NCBI GenBank assembly: GCA_900768685.1 | Contig: CAAGDX010000006.1 | Span: forward strand, 1 to 64,000 | Direction: 5' to 3' | Source: Bacteroidales bacterium | GTDB taxonomy: Bacteria > Bacteroidota > Bacteroidia > Bacteroidales > Muribaculaceae | Length of the DNA stretch: 64,000 nucleotides | Shown: positions 1-8,058 of the stretch, in pieces | Layout: each line of letters opens with the position of its first letter | Numbering within the stretch: the stretch's first letter is position 1 | Made by a program: the position numbers and the translations under genes | Notes under the pieces: model-generated | Seen by the model: the letters and a program-made list of their open reading frames with translations, nothing else | What the model was told of the DNA's origin: nothing | Databases searched by the model: none

Positions 1-3000
1 AGGACTGCCATGTGAAATACATCTGCGATTATTGCTTCCAATATTGTAATATGCTTGGAGCTGAAGACCAAGTACTCAACCTTCCCGAAAGTGTCGAAAC
101 CATCGGACATTATGCTTTCTATGAGTGTACTAATCTCCACGTTGTTAACCTGAGCAGCAACCTTAAAAGTATTGGAATTTCCGCCTTTGAAAAGTGTTCA
201 AGCCTCAAGTCAATTACATTGCCAAAGAGTTTGAAAGTAATTCGTGAATATGCATTCAGAAATTGTGCTAATTTCGATAATTGGGGTAACTTTATGGGTG
301 GTGGTCTCGAATCGGTTGTATTTGAGGACGGAGTGGATTTCTATACTAACGGTGTTTACTGCTTTTACAATCATGTTTTCTGGGGTTGCGCAAACCTCAG
401 CGAGGTAACATTGCCAAATGGCACTCCAGGTCGCTTTATTATCCCTGCGGGTACTTTCGGCTATTGCGGAAACCTCAAGAAGATTGAGTTCCCTACTAAT
501 ACCGGCAGAATCGAACACATGGCGTTCTATCGTACCGGACTCGAGAGTCTTGACCTTACCAAAATAGAATGGAAGGAGCCGTTCTATTTGTCAGGGTATT
601 ACACATTTGCTGCTTGCGAAAATCTAAAAACCGTAACAGCAAAAGGCAAAGTGTGGTTTGACGGACTTTATACATTCCAAGAGTGCACTGCTCTCGAAAC
701 AGTTACTTTTGAAGGCTCCGGCGAGGACTATACAGTAATGAACCCTGATATCTTTAAACGTTGCTCCAACTTAAAATCTGTAAACTTCTATCGCCTCAAG
801 GGCAATGGTCAGGACAACGATATGGACAGTGTCTTCACAGATTGTACAAGTCTCGTAAGCGTTACTTCTGAATGTCCTCCTGAGATATCAAAAATCGGCT
901 ACTCCTGCTTTGATGGCTGCACAAGCCTTACAACACTATCTCTCCCGCAGACGGAGTATTTGATTAACGAGACCGCATTCCGAAACTGTACTGCTTTGGA
1001 GGAGTTTGATTTCACGAAGGTTAAATCTATTGGCAAAGCAACTTTCAAAGGTTGCACAGCACTCACCAAAACACCGGGCATCTCCAATGTCTCCAAAATT
1101 GGAGAAAACGCATTTGAAGGTTGCATAGGTTTGACAAGTTTGGATTTCGCCGACCTTACATCCATTGGACCCAATGCGTTCAACGGCTGCACGGCATTGG
1201 CATCGGTCAATTTCAATTCAACATCTGAAACTCCTATCACATTCTCAATAGGTTCTCAGTGTTTCACCGGCTGCACAGCCTTGAAATCACTGAATTTCAA
1301 AACTTCAGCGTATAATCCTCCTACAGTGGAAAGCGAGGATGCCTTTGAGGCATTGCACTATGCCGAAACCTTGGTAGATGTGCCTGAAAACAAATACCGC
1401 GATTTTGCAGGCGACGCAATTTGGAAAAAGTTCTACAATATCAAACGCCCGGCTAAGTACGTCTATACTGAGGTGACCGGCGGCTACTCTATCCGCAAAG
1501 GTGATTATGCTCTTGAAGAGGATTTAATAGATATCGAAATTCCCGCAACATACAATTCAGCCGATGTGGTAGCGATTGAAGAAGGTGCATTCCAAAACCT
1601 GGGATTACTCGAAGGTGTTACTCTCCATGACAAGTTGACCTCCATTGGTGCTAATGCGTTTGCAGGCTGCAATCTGTTAACATCCATAATCAACAAACGC
1701 ACGGTGCCTCTCACAAGCGATGTTTGCTCCGAAACAGCCTTTGACTATAATTTTTATTTAAAAGGAATACTCACCGTGCCATTTGGAAGCCTTGAGGCAT
1801 ACAGTAACACTGCACCATGGTCTGATTTCAAAACTATCAAACAAGGATTTGGTTATCGCACTCTTAGCAGTCCGGAATCTTCTCGTGCAGAAGGTGAGTT
1901 TAACTATCCGTTTGCGTTGACACTCACTAATCCCCAAGAGTCCGGAACAATTTACTATTACATAGTCAGCGAGGGCGATGTTTCTACAGATGTTCACACC
2001 GTTTACGCTTACTCCACGCCAATTACAATAGATTCTACATGCAAAGTGGTGGCTTATATCAACGATGAATATTATTGCACTTGCAGCGAACCTGTTACTT
2101 TTGAATATACGTACGTAGCTCCCGAACCGGAACCGAGTAAAATTTTATATATTCAAAATATTCCGCAAGGAACAAAAGATGTGGATTTCACAACCCTTGG
2201 CGAACATGAAACTCTTAACAATGTAGTGATAGACAACATCTACTATAGCATCACTGACGTTAAAAGCGGATATAACGAATTTGGCGGATTAGTACTAAAC
2301 AAAAAGTCATCTGTTGATGATATTCGCCAATTCAACAGAGATATACAGGAAAATCCGGAAACAGTCGCTAATTTCAACGGTATTGCAGTAAAAGTGAAAG
2401 GCACAGGTAGCATTACAATTAATGCATACGCCAACTACGGTGATGCTCGCCTCACACTTCTCCTCGGTGACGGAGAACCTGTTAATGCCAATGACCTTAA
2501 GAGTATGAAATATGACTTTTCTACTCCTAAAGCTCAATATCTCTATATCTTCGCTTTACAATCTGAAGCCGAAACCGAAACTCTTTCTTCACTCCCGTCA
2601 CTTCAGCCTGCAGAAAACAGTGTTGTCTTAGTAAGTATGAAGATTGATATTGCAGACGAATACGTTGCAACCGAGAACGGACTTGACAAAGTGTTGACCG
2701 CAAACGCCGGCGAGTCTTATAGAATTAACACCCCGCTATATTGTCACTATTTCGACGGAACTTACCTTTATGCCTCTACTTTGGGCAACAGTGGCTCTTC
2801 AAAAAACACGTTCAACGAGGACAAGAAATCTGCAGAGGGTAGCGACGACGAAAACAAATTCACACAAGAAGACTGGGTAGCCATCTCCGGATGTTCAGAA
2901 GACTATAAGAAACACACAATCCTATACGGAAACGTCGCAACCGTAGTTTCAAACATTGAATTCCCCGTCATCTCATTCCAAGAGGGCTTAGTCTCAACAA

Positions 3001-3554
3001 TAGGAGAAGATACACCGACACTCAACGACTTCCGTGTGGCTCATTTCAATATCCAAGCTGATAATGCAGAGGTGAGAAACATCTGGCTCGTGGCTCCTCA
3101 ACCTGCTGAATATTGCTCATTTACAGGCTATATGAGTACGGAGAATATAAATGCCGATGAACGCTATTTCGTACTTCAGTCCGCAGAGAAAGGTGCAGCA
3201 TATCTTACTATGAATGTATATTACGACCCTGCAACCCTTAATTTGAGCACTGATGGATGGCATTGTTTCAAAGGTATTGTATCAAGAGACGGTGATGCTC
3301 TGAAATTCACGGCATTGTCTGAAGCAGACAACATACCTACAGGCATTGAGAACGTAGATGCATGCGGCACACGCATATTTGCTGCAAACGGCAACATCAA
3401 TGTGACTGCCGATACACAAACATCAATCATCGTTTACTCTGCAAGTGGTCAACTCATAACTTCATTAGAAGTCTCAAATGCAACAATTGCCGTAACTCCC
3501 GGCTTCTACATAGTCAAAGTTGGCAACTATGTAACAAAACTCGCAGTGAAATAA
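1..3554 (+). CDS. BspA-type leucine-rich repeat surface protein with T9SS sorting domain, 5' end outside window
   Basis: The frame is open from base 3, so the apparent GTG start at 12 is just an internal codon and the true start lies upstream of the window. About the first 600 visible residues are LRR_5 (BspA/TpLRR) repeats of the form L-x-SIG-x-x-AF-x-x-C-x-x-L-x-x-V, often with a Cys in each repeat. A short domain follows (about residues 620-700) that resembles the chitobiase C-terminal/Ig-like fold seen in such proteins. The last 70 residues (from GIENVDA through GFYIVKVGNYVTKLAVK) look like a T9SS type A sorting domain, so the protein is probably exported and surface attached. BspA proteins are associated with adhesion; the ligand here is unknown. 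The family is secure, the function is inferred. Confidence 0.85.
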   Translation, partial: DCHVKYICDYCFQYCNMLGAEDQVLNLPESVETIGHYAFYECTNLHVVNLSSNLKSIGISAFEKCSSLKSITLPKSLKVIREYAFRNCANFDNWGNFMGGGLESVVFEDGVDFYTNGVYCFYNHVFWGCANLSEVTLPNGTPGRFIIPAGTFGYCGNLKKIEFPTNTGRIEHMAFYRTGLESLDLTKIEWKEPFYLSGYYTFAACENLKTVTAKGKVWFDGLYTFQECTALETVTFEGSGEDYTVMNPDIFKRCSNLKSVNFYRLKGNGQDNDMDSVFTDCTSLVSVTSECPPEISKIGYSCFDGCTSLTTLSLPQTEYLINETAFRNCTALEEFDFTKVKSIGKATFKGCTALTKTPGISNVSKIGENAFEGCIGLTSLDFADLTSIGPNAFNGCTALASVNFNSTSETPITFSIGSQCFTGCTALKSLNFKTSAYNPPTVESEDAFEALHYAETLVDVPENKYRDFAGDAIWKKFYNIKRPAKYVYTEVTGGYSIRKGDYALEEDLIDIEIPATYNSADVVAIEEGAFQNLGLLEGVTLHDKLTSIGANAFAGCNLLTSIINKRTVPLTSDVCSETAFDYNFYLKGILTVPFGSLEAYSNTAPWSDFKTIKQGFGYRTLSSPESSRAEGEFNYPFALTLTNPQESGTIYYYIVSEGDVSTDVHTVYAYSTPITIDSTCKVVAYINDEYYCTCSEPVTFEYTYVAPEPEPSKILYIQNIPQGTKDVDFTTLGEHETLNNVVIDNIYYSITDVKSGYNEFGGLVLNKKSSVDDIRQFNRDIQENPETVANFNGIAVKVKGTGSITINAYANYGDARLTLLLGDGEPVNANDLKSMKYDFSTPKAQYLYIFALQSEAETETLSSLPSLQPAENSVVLVSMKIDIADEYVATENGLDKVLTANAGESYRINTPLYCHYFDGTYLYASTLGNSGSSKNTFNEDKKSAEGSDDENKFTQEDWVAISGCSEDYKKHTILYGNVATVVSNIEFPVISFQEGLVSTIGEDTPTLNDFRVAHFNIQADNAEVRNIWLVAPQPAEYCSFTGYMSTENINADERYFVLQSAEKGAAYLTMNVYYDPATLNLSTDGWHCFKGIVSRDGDALKFTALSEADNIPTGIENVDACGTRIFAANGNINVTADTQTSIIVYSASGQLITSLEVSNATIAVTPGFYIVKVGNYVTKLAVK

Positions 3555-3573
3555 GAAACAAATCATATTTCAA

Positions 3574-3608
3574 AAGGGCGTACCAATAATACGGTATGCC
3601 CTTTTTTA
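3574..3608 (+). terminator. Rho-independent terminator after the LRR gene
   Basis: An 11-base stem, AAGGGCGTACC pairing with GGTATGCCCTT with one G-U pair, has an 8-base loop and is followed directly by a T run. It begins 20 bases after the stop codon. Confidence 0.85.
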
Positions 3609-3617
3609 TTGCATATA

Positions 3618-3657
3618 AAGAGGGCGTATCAAATTATGTTATCTGATACGCCCTCTT
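3618..3657. terminator. Second hairpin, perfect 14-bp stem, between convergent genes
   Basis: AAGAGGGCGTATCA (3618-3631) pairs perfectly with TGATACGCCCTCTT (3644-3657). Its stem shares the AGGGCGTA core with the hairpin just upstream. There is no strong T run on either side, but its position between the convergent LRR and fructokinase genes suggests a terminator or mRNA 3'-end stabiliser for the leftward operon. Confidence 0.6.
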
Positions 3658-3763
3658 AATGCTTGCTAACCCAAAACAAGCTCTAATTACTAAACCCAAT
3701 TATTATGAACCTATCATGATTTTATATGTTTGAGGTTCACGAGATATGAAAAAACTTTACTTA

Positions 3764-4645
3764 TCAATTTTTGGTGAATTCCTCGGGGAGAATAGGCATA
3801 GCACCTTTCTTTGTGCAAACGAAAGCAGAGGTTTCAACGGCGAGGCGGTGTGCTTCTTTGATTTCTTTGCCTTTTATGATTGATGCTATAAATGCAGCGG
3901 TGAAAGAGTCGCCTGCACCTACCGTATCTGCCACTTCAACTTTAGGGGTAGGGTAGAATGAAACATTTCCGGGAGTGAAAACGTAGCTTCCGTTAATACC
4001 GCAAGTGAGGATGAGCATTTTGAGGTTGTATTTACCGAGAAGAATCCAGCATTTGTCCTGGAGGTCTATTCCCGGATAGCCGAACATACGGCTTACAGTG
4101 ACAAGTTCTTCATCGTTTATTTTGAGGATATTACATTTCTGCATGGAATTGCAGAGGATTTCTTTGTTGTAGAATCCTTGGCGGAGGTTTACGTCAAACA
4201 CTATCAGTGTTTCATCTGTTTTAGGCATTGCGTCAAGGAATTTGTTTATTGTGGTTCTGGACACAATATTTCGTTGAGCGAGTGAGCCGAAGCATACTGC
4301 TTTTGTTCGTTTTGCAAGTGCTTCAAGTTCTTCCGTGTAAGGGATATTGTCCCATGCAACGTTTTCTTTTATGTCGTATTGTGGGATTCCTGCTTGGTCT
4401 ATCTCAACTTGTACGGTACCTGTAGGGTATGGTACTTTTTCTATGTGTTGGTTAAGTCCTTTAGATGTGAAATTTTCAATAATTTCATTTCCGAGTGCGT
4501 CGTCACCTATTGCACTAACCACGCAGCTTGGGAGTCCGAATTGAGAAACGTGGAAAGCGAAGTTTGCGGGAGCACCGCCAATTTTTTTACCAGTAGGGAG
4601 AACGTCCCAGAGGGCTTCACCCATTCCAATTATGAGGTTGTTCAT
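3764..4645 (-). CDS. Fructokinase, PfkB (ribokinase) family
   Basis: A cytoplasmic sugar kinase of 293 aa that would phosphorylate fructose released from fructan. The N-terminus carries the GGAPANFAFH substrate-binding segment (residues 23-32). The C-terminus carries the PfkB signature DTVGAGDSFTAA, with Asp246 as the expected catalytic base. It is the last gene of a leftward operon, 30 bases after the sugar transporter and behind a GH32 enzyme. That context matches the fructokinase of the B. thetaiotaomicron levan locus and favours fructose over other PfkB substrates. The length is typical and all key motifs are intact. Confidence 0.9.
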   Translation of the reverse strand: MNNLIIGMGEALWDVLPTGKKIGGAPANFAFHVSQFGLPSCVVSAIGDDALGNEIIENFTSKGLNQHIEKVPYPTGTVQVEIDQAGIPQYDIKENVAWDNIPYTEELEALAKRTKAVCFGSLAQRNIVSRTTINKFLDAMPKTDETLIVFDVNLRQGFYNKEILCNSMQKCNILKINDEELVTVSRMFGYPGIDLQDKCWILLGKYNLKMLILTCGINGSYVFTPGNVSFYPTPKVEVADTVGAGDSFTAAFIASIIKGKEIKEAHRLAVETSAFVCTKKGAMPILPEEFTKN

Positions 4646-4675
4646 GATAATTTTGGTTTTATGTAGGTTTATTAT

Positions 4676-5854
4676 TTATAATTTTTTTATGTTTGCAGTG
4701 TAATAGAGAAGGTAAGCCACTCCGATAGTCATAACGGCTATAGCACCGATTTGTCCTACAGCATCTGATGCATATCCCATAGCGAGAGGGAATATTGTGC
4801 CACCGAAAAGACCCATAATCATTAGTCCTGACGCTTCGTTTTTCTTTTCAGGAAGTGCAGTGATGGCTTGTGAGAAGATAATAGGGAAAATGTTAGAGTT
4901 TCCGAATCCTATCATAGCCACACCGATGTAAATCGTAGTGATAGAGTCTGCAAAGAAAAGGAGGGACATAGCGGCGAGCATTATCAGTACGCTCAGTCCG
5001 AAGAAGAATTTGGGAGAGATGTATCGGAGAATGATGGCACCGAGGAAGCAGCCGGCAGTACGGAAGATGAAGTAAACGCTTGTGGCGAAAGTTGCATCTT
5101 CAACTGCCATTCCTATGCGTTCCATAAGGATTTTAGGTGCGGTAGCGTTTGTGCCCACGTCTATTCCTACGTGGCACATAATTCCGAGGAAGCAAATCAA
5201 GATGAACGGATTGGCGAGGAGTTTTATGCAATCCGTGATGCCGGAAGCCTTGTCCGGTTTTTCTTCATTGATGGGTGTAGCACCGAGAAAGGCAACGGAA
5301 AGGCAACATGCCACAGCGAAAATCACGAAGAGGAATCTCCAGCCAAGTCCGAATGTGGGCATTGCAGTTACGGCAGCCCAAGAGGCGATAATCGGAGCGA
5401 GGAAAGAAGCAATAGCTTTCACGAATTGCCCGAAAGTGAGAGTGGAGGCGAGTTTGTCGCTGCTGATGAGATTTGAAACGAGAGGATTGAGAGAAGTTTG
5501 CATAATAGCATTGCCTATTCCGAGGAGGGAGAATGCTATGAGCATGGTGTAGTAGTCGTTTCCAAAAGCAGGAATGATGAGTGAAACAGCAGTTACGGCG
5601 AGGCTTATCATAACTGTTTTTTTACGTCCTATTTTGTTCATCAACATTCCTGTTGGGACGGAGAAGAGGAGAAACCAGAAGAAAACGAGAGAGGGGAAGA
5701 TGTTTGCTTCAGCATCCGTGAGGCTGAGGTCTTTTTGTACATAATTAGATGCAGTTCCTACGAGGTCCACGAAGCCCATAGCGAAGAAGCAGAGCATCAC
5801 GGGAATAATTTGCATCATTGAGACTTTACTGCCGAGAGAGTTTTCAGATTTCAT
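4676..5854 (-). CDS. MFS monosaccharide symporter, FucP/GluP-like (fructose importer)
   Basis: An inner-membrane protein of 392 aa with about twelve hydrophobic segments. It has the MFS loop motif GMLMNKIGRKKTV after the second segment (around residues 69-81) and an FHS-type N-terminus (FFAMGFVDLVGTASNYVQ). FucP/GluP-family proteins are proton-sugar symporters. Between a fructan hydrolase and a fructokinase the most likely substrate is fructose, as for the equivalent gene of the B. thetaiotaomicron levan locus. It sits 39 bases after the GH32 gene, so co-transcription is likely. The substrate is inferred from context. Confidence 0.87.
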   Translation of the reverse strand: MKSENSLGSKVSMMQIIPVMLCFFAMGFVDLVGTASNYVQKDLSLTDAEANIFPSLVFFWFLLFSVPTGMLMNKIGRKKTVMISLAVTAVSLIIPAFGNDYYTMLIAFSLLGIGNAIMQTSLNPLVSNLISSDKLASTLTFGQFVKAIASFLAPIIASWAAVTAMPTFGLGWRFLFVIFAVACCLSVAFLGATPINEEKPDKASGITDCIKLLANPFILICFLGIMCHVGIDVGTNATAPKILMERIGMAVEDATFATSVYFIFRTAGCFLGAIILRYISPKFFFGLSVLIMLAAMSLLFFADSITTIYIGVAMIGFGNSNIFPIIFSQAITALPEKKNEASGLMIMGLFGGTIFPLAMGYASDAVGQIGAIAVMTIGVAYLLYYTANIKKL

Positions 5855-5893
5855 TATGTTTGGTATTTAATATTAAAAGGAAATGTGTTAATT

Positions 5894-7729
5894 TTACTGT
5901 TCTTTTATAGAGAAGATTTTGAAATTTGAGATTACTGCTTTACCGCCTTCAGAGCTGATTTTGAGATTAGTGTAAGGCGAGTTCGGGAACACGATGTTTG
6001 TCATGGCTGTTTTGCCGTAGTTTCCAAAGATTTCAATGCTTGAGCGGTCAATAAATATTCTGAGTGAAATTTTGCCGTTGTTTTCAAAAGTAGGAGCCAC
6101 TGTGATAGCCGGGAAATTTGTGCTGAAATCCGTGATTCCGCTTCTAGTGCGGTCAAAGAGCAGTGTATGCTTTTCCCGGTTGTATTCAATGACGGATTTT
6201 TCACCGTTTTTGTTTGAGAGAGTGATGTTTACTTGATTAGCTTTAGCTGCATCAATATCTAAAAGGATTTCGCAGGTTGAGCTATTGGTTGAGGGAAGTG
6301 TGAAGTTTTTAGAAGCGTTGTTTATATTTATTTTGCCGGCACTTTTGGTGAGTTTGCCACGTATATCAAGGAGTTCCGGAGAAGGAGAACTTGCAGCATA
6401 AATTTCGCCGTCTTCCGTTTGGAAAAGGGATATGTCACGAGGCAAAGTGTTGGCACTGCGGAATTGCAGAGTAGGTACGTCAGCGGCATATTGCCAGTTT
6501 GACATCCAACCAATCATCACTCTTCTACCTTCCGGAGCATCGCTCCAGCTTACGGTAGCGTAGTGGTCTTTACCATAGTCAAGCCATTTAGTGGGGATAA
6601 CACCTTCGGCATTTTTGTCAGCGGTAAAAGTTTTACCGTCAAAGTCGCCTATAAAATACTGTGTAGCACTGCCACCGAAAGGTCCGCCGGGGTTAAGGTT
6701 TACGATAAGTACCCATTTTTTCAGGTTCGTACCTTGCACGGGGAGTTCAAAGAGGTCCGGACATTCCCAAACGCCGTCTTGTGCACCTTCACCTTTACCG
6801 AAGCTGCTGCTGAGAGTCCAGTTTTTCAAGTCGGGAGAAGTGAAGAAAAGGATTTCGTGTTCTAATGCGTGAGCGAGAACGAGGTTCCATTCCTTAGTCT
6901 GTTCGTTCCAGAACATATTCGGGTCACGAGCTTCAGTTTCAAGAGTGAGAATAGGGTTACCGTTATAGATGCTGAATGTTTCGCCGTTATCGTTGCTGTA
7001 GGCGAGGCTTTGCATTTGACTTGTGCCGGCGGAAGTGTAAAGAGCAATTACAGCATCTTCACCGAACCCTGCAGTGTTGTTGTGGTCAATGACAGAGCTA
7101 CCGCTGAAAACCGAGCCGAGTGCATTTTGACGAATAGCGATAGGCTGATGCTCCCAATGAATGAGGTCTTTTGAAGAAGAATGTCCCCACGTCATATTCT
7201 GCCATTTGGAGCCGTAAGGATTCAGTTGGTAATAAAGATGCCATTCACCGTCTTTGTAAAACATTCCGTTCGGGTCGTTCATCCAGCCATAAAGAGGAGT
7301 GTGGTGAAAGACGGGGCGGAACTGTAGTTCACGGTTAGTTGTGTCAAAATTGTCGGAAAGTTTGATATCTTTCCAGCAAGCGTCTGTTTTAGCTTCACGG
7401 ACAGTGCTTCGTCCTTGGAAAGTGACAACGTCCAGGATTACATTTTTGCCTTTGAATCGGTCAATTTCGTATGGAACATAGAAGTCTGTTTTGGATTTGG
7501 ACAGTTTAGCATGGATGGTTTCATACAGTGTGCCATCTACAATAACATTGATTTTTGCATCATCGTTTGAATCTTGGATAGGGAGAAGAACGTATTTTTC
7601 ATCGCCTGTGATTCTAACGTGAGTGTTGTTAGTGCTGAGAAAATTTATTTCCACACCGTTTTCTGCATTAGCAAAAAAGAAAGCGGCGAGAAATAGAAAT
7701 CCGGTAATGCTTTTATGGATTAGTTTCAT
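5894..7729 (-). CDS. Periplasmic GH32 fructanase, exo-type (fructan beta-fructosidase)
   Basis: A signal peptide (about residues 1-22, ending FFFANA) without a lipobox Cys points to the periplasm. Residues 25-130 form a beta-rich domain like DUF4980, often found before GH32 in Bacteroidota. The GH32 propeller starts near residue 138 with WMNDPNG (nucleophile Asp152), then EARDP (Asp269, transition-state stabiliser) and WECPD (acid/base Glu322). A C-terminal beta-sandwich fills residues 460-611. All three catalytic residues are present. It is first in a leftward operon with the fructose symporter and fructokinase, so it probably trims imported fructo-oligosaccharides to fructose. Linkage preference (beta-2,6 or beta-2,1) cannot be read from sequence. 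Confidence 0.93.
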   Translation of the reverse strand: MKLIHKSITGFLFLAAFFFANAENGVEINFLSTNNTHVRITGDEKYVLLPIQDSNDDAKINVIVDGTLYETIHAKLSKSKTDFYVPYEIDRFKGKNVILDVVTFQGRSTVREAKTDACWKDIKLSDNFDTTNRELQFRPVFHHTPLYGWMNDPNGMFYKDGEWHLYYQLNPYGSKWQNMTWGHSSSKDLIHWEHQPIAIRQNALGSVFSGSSVIDHNNTAGFGEDAVIALYTSAGTSQMQSLAYSNDNGETFSIYNGNPILTLETEARDPNMFWNEQTKEWNLVLAHALEHEILFFTSPDLKNWTLSSSFGKGEGAQDGVWECPDLFELPVQGTNLKKWVLIVNLNPGGPFGGSATQYFIGDFDGKTFTADKNAEGVIPTKWLDYGKDHYATVSWSDAPEGRRVMIGWMSNWQYAADVPTLQFRSANTLPRDISLFQTEDGEIYAASSPSPELLDIRGKLTKSAGKININNASKNFTLPSTNSSTCEILLDIDAAKANQVNITLSNKNGEKSVIEYNREKHTLLFDRTRSGITDFSTNFPAITVAPTFENNGKISLRIFIDRSSIEIFGNYGKTAMTNIVFPNSPYTNLKISSEGGKAVISNFKIFSIKEQ

Positions 7730-7789
7730 TGTAATTATTTATTTAGATTCAGGATTGATAAAATTTCGTTGAGAACAAATTTGACACTG

Positions 7790-7797
7790 CAAAACTA
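7790..7797 (-). promoter_or_regulatory. Promoter -7 element for the GH32-symporter-fructokinase operon
   Basis: On the minus strand this reads TAGTTTTG, matching the Bacteroidota -7 consensus TAnnTTTG, 61 bases upstream of the GH32 start codon. No exact TTTG -33 element sits at the expected distance, which fits an activator-dependent promoter. Confidence 0.6.
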
Positions 7798-7853
7798 ATT
7801 CATAAAAATAAAATAGCATATAAAAAAAGGTGCATACACTATAAAAAATGTTG

Positions 7854-7866
7854 TGATGCATCAAAA
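7854..7866. promoter_or_regulatory. Candidate regulator operator, TGATGCATCAAAA
   Basis: TGATGCATCA (7854-7863) is a perfect 10-bp palindrome. Read on the minus strand with the adjacent bases it gives TTTTGATGCA, the same 10-mer found upstream of the SusC operon at 10885-10894. It lies 57 bases upstream of the -7 element of the GH32 operon. I infer that the AraC-type output domain of the adjacent hybrid regulator binds here. Confidence 0.5.
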
Positions 7867-7979
7867 TTTATGCTTAATACACGAAAAATCGTACGTGATA
7901 TTTACACGAGTGCGAGTGAAGAATTTCTAATCAAAAATTATCAACTATTTCGTAAAAATGGAAAAAACGGTGCAAATAG

Positions 7980-8009
7980 TTTGGATTTAAGAAAATATTA
8001 TTACTTTTG
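7980..8009 (+). promoter_or_regulatory. Promoter of the hybrid two-component regulator gene
   Basis: TTTG at 7980-7983 and TACTTTTG at 8002-8009 match the Bacteroidota -33 and -7 elements with an 18-base spacer (usual 19-21). Transcription from here would start downstream of the ATG at 7870, supporting translation from 8059. Confidence 0.65.
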
Positions 8010-8058
8010 CATTGAATTTCTAATATCAAAGCCAAAATCTATACCAAAAACGACCTCC

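Noticed and set aside
1..1800. Repeated DNA that could be taken for a CRISPR or satellite array
   Set aside because: The repeat is at the protein level (leucine-rich repeats, about 23 residues); bases vary between units and the frame is open throughout.
7870..8058. N-terminal 63-residue extension of the hybrid regulator
   Set aside because: A -33/-7 promoter pair lies within it and the signal sequence begins only at 8059.
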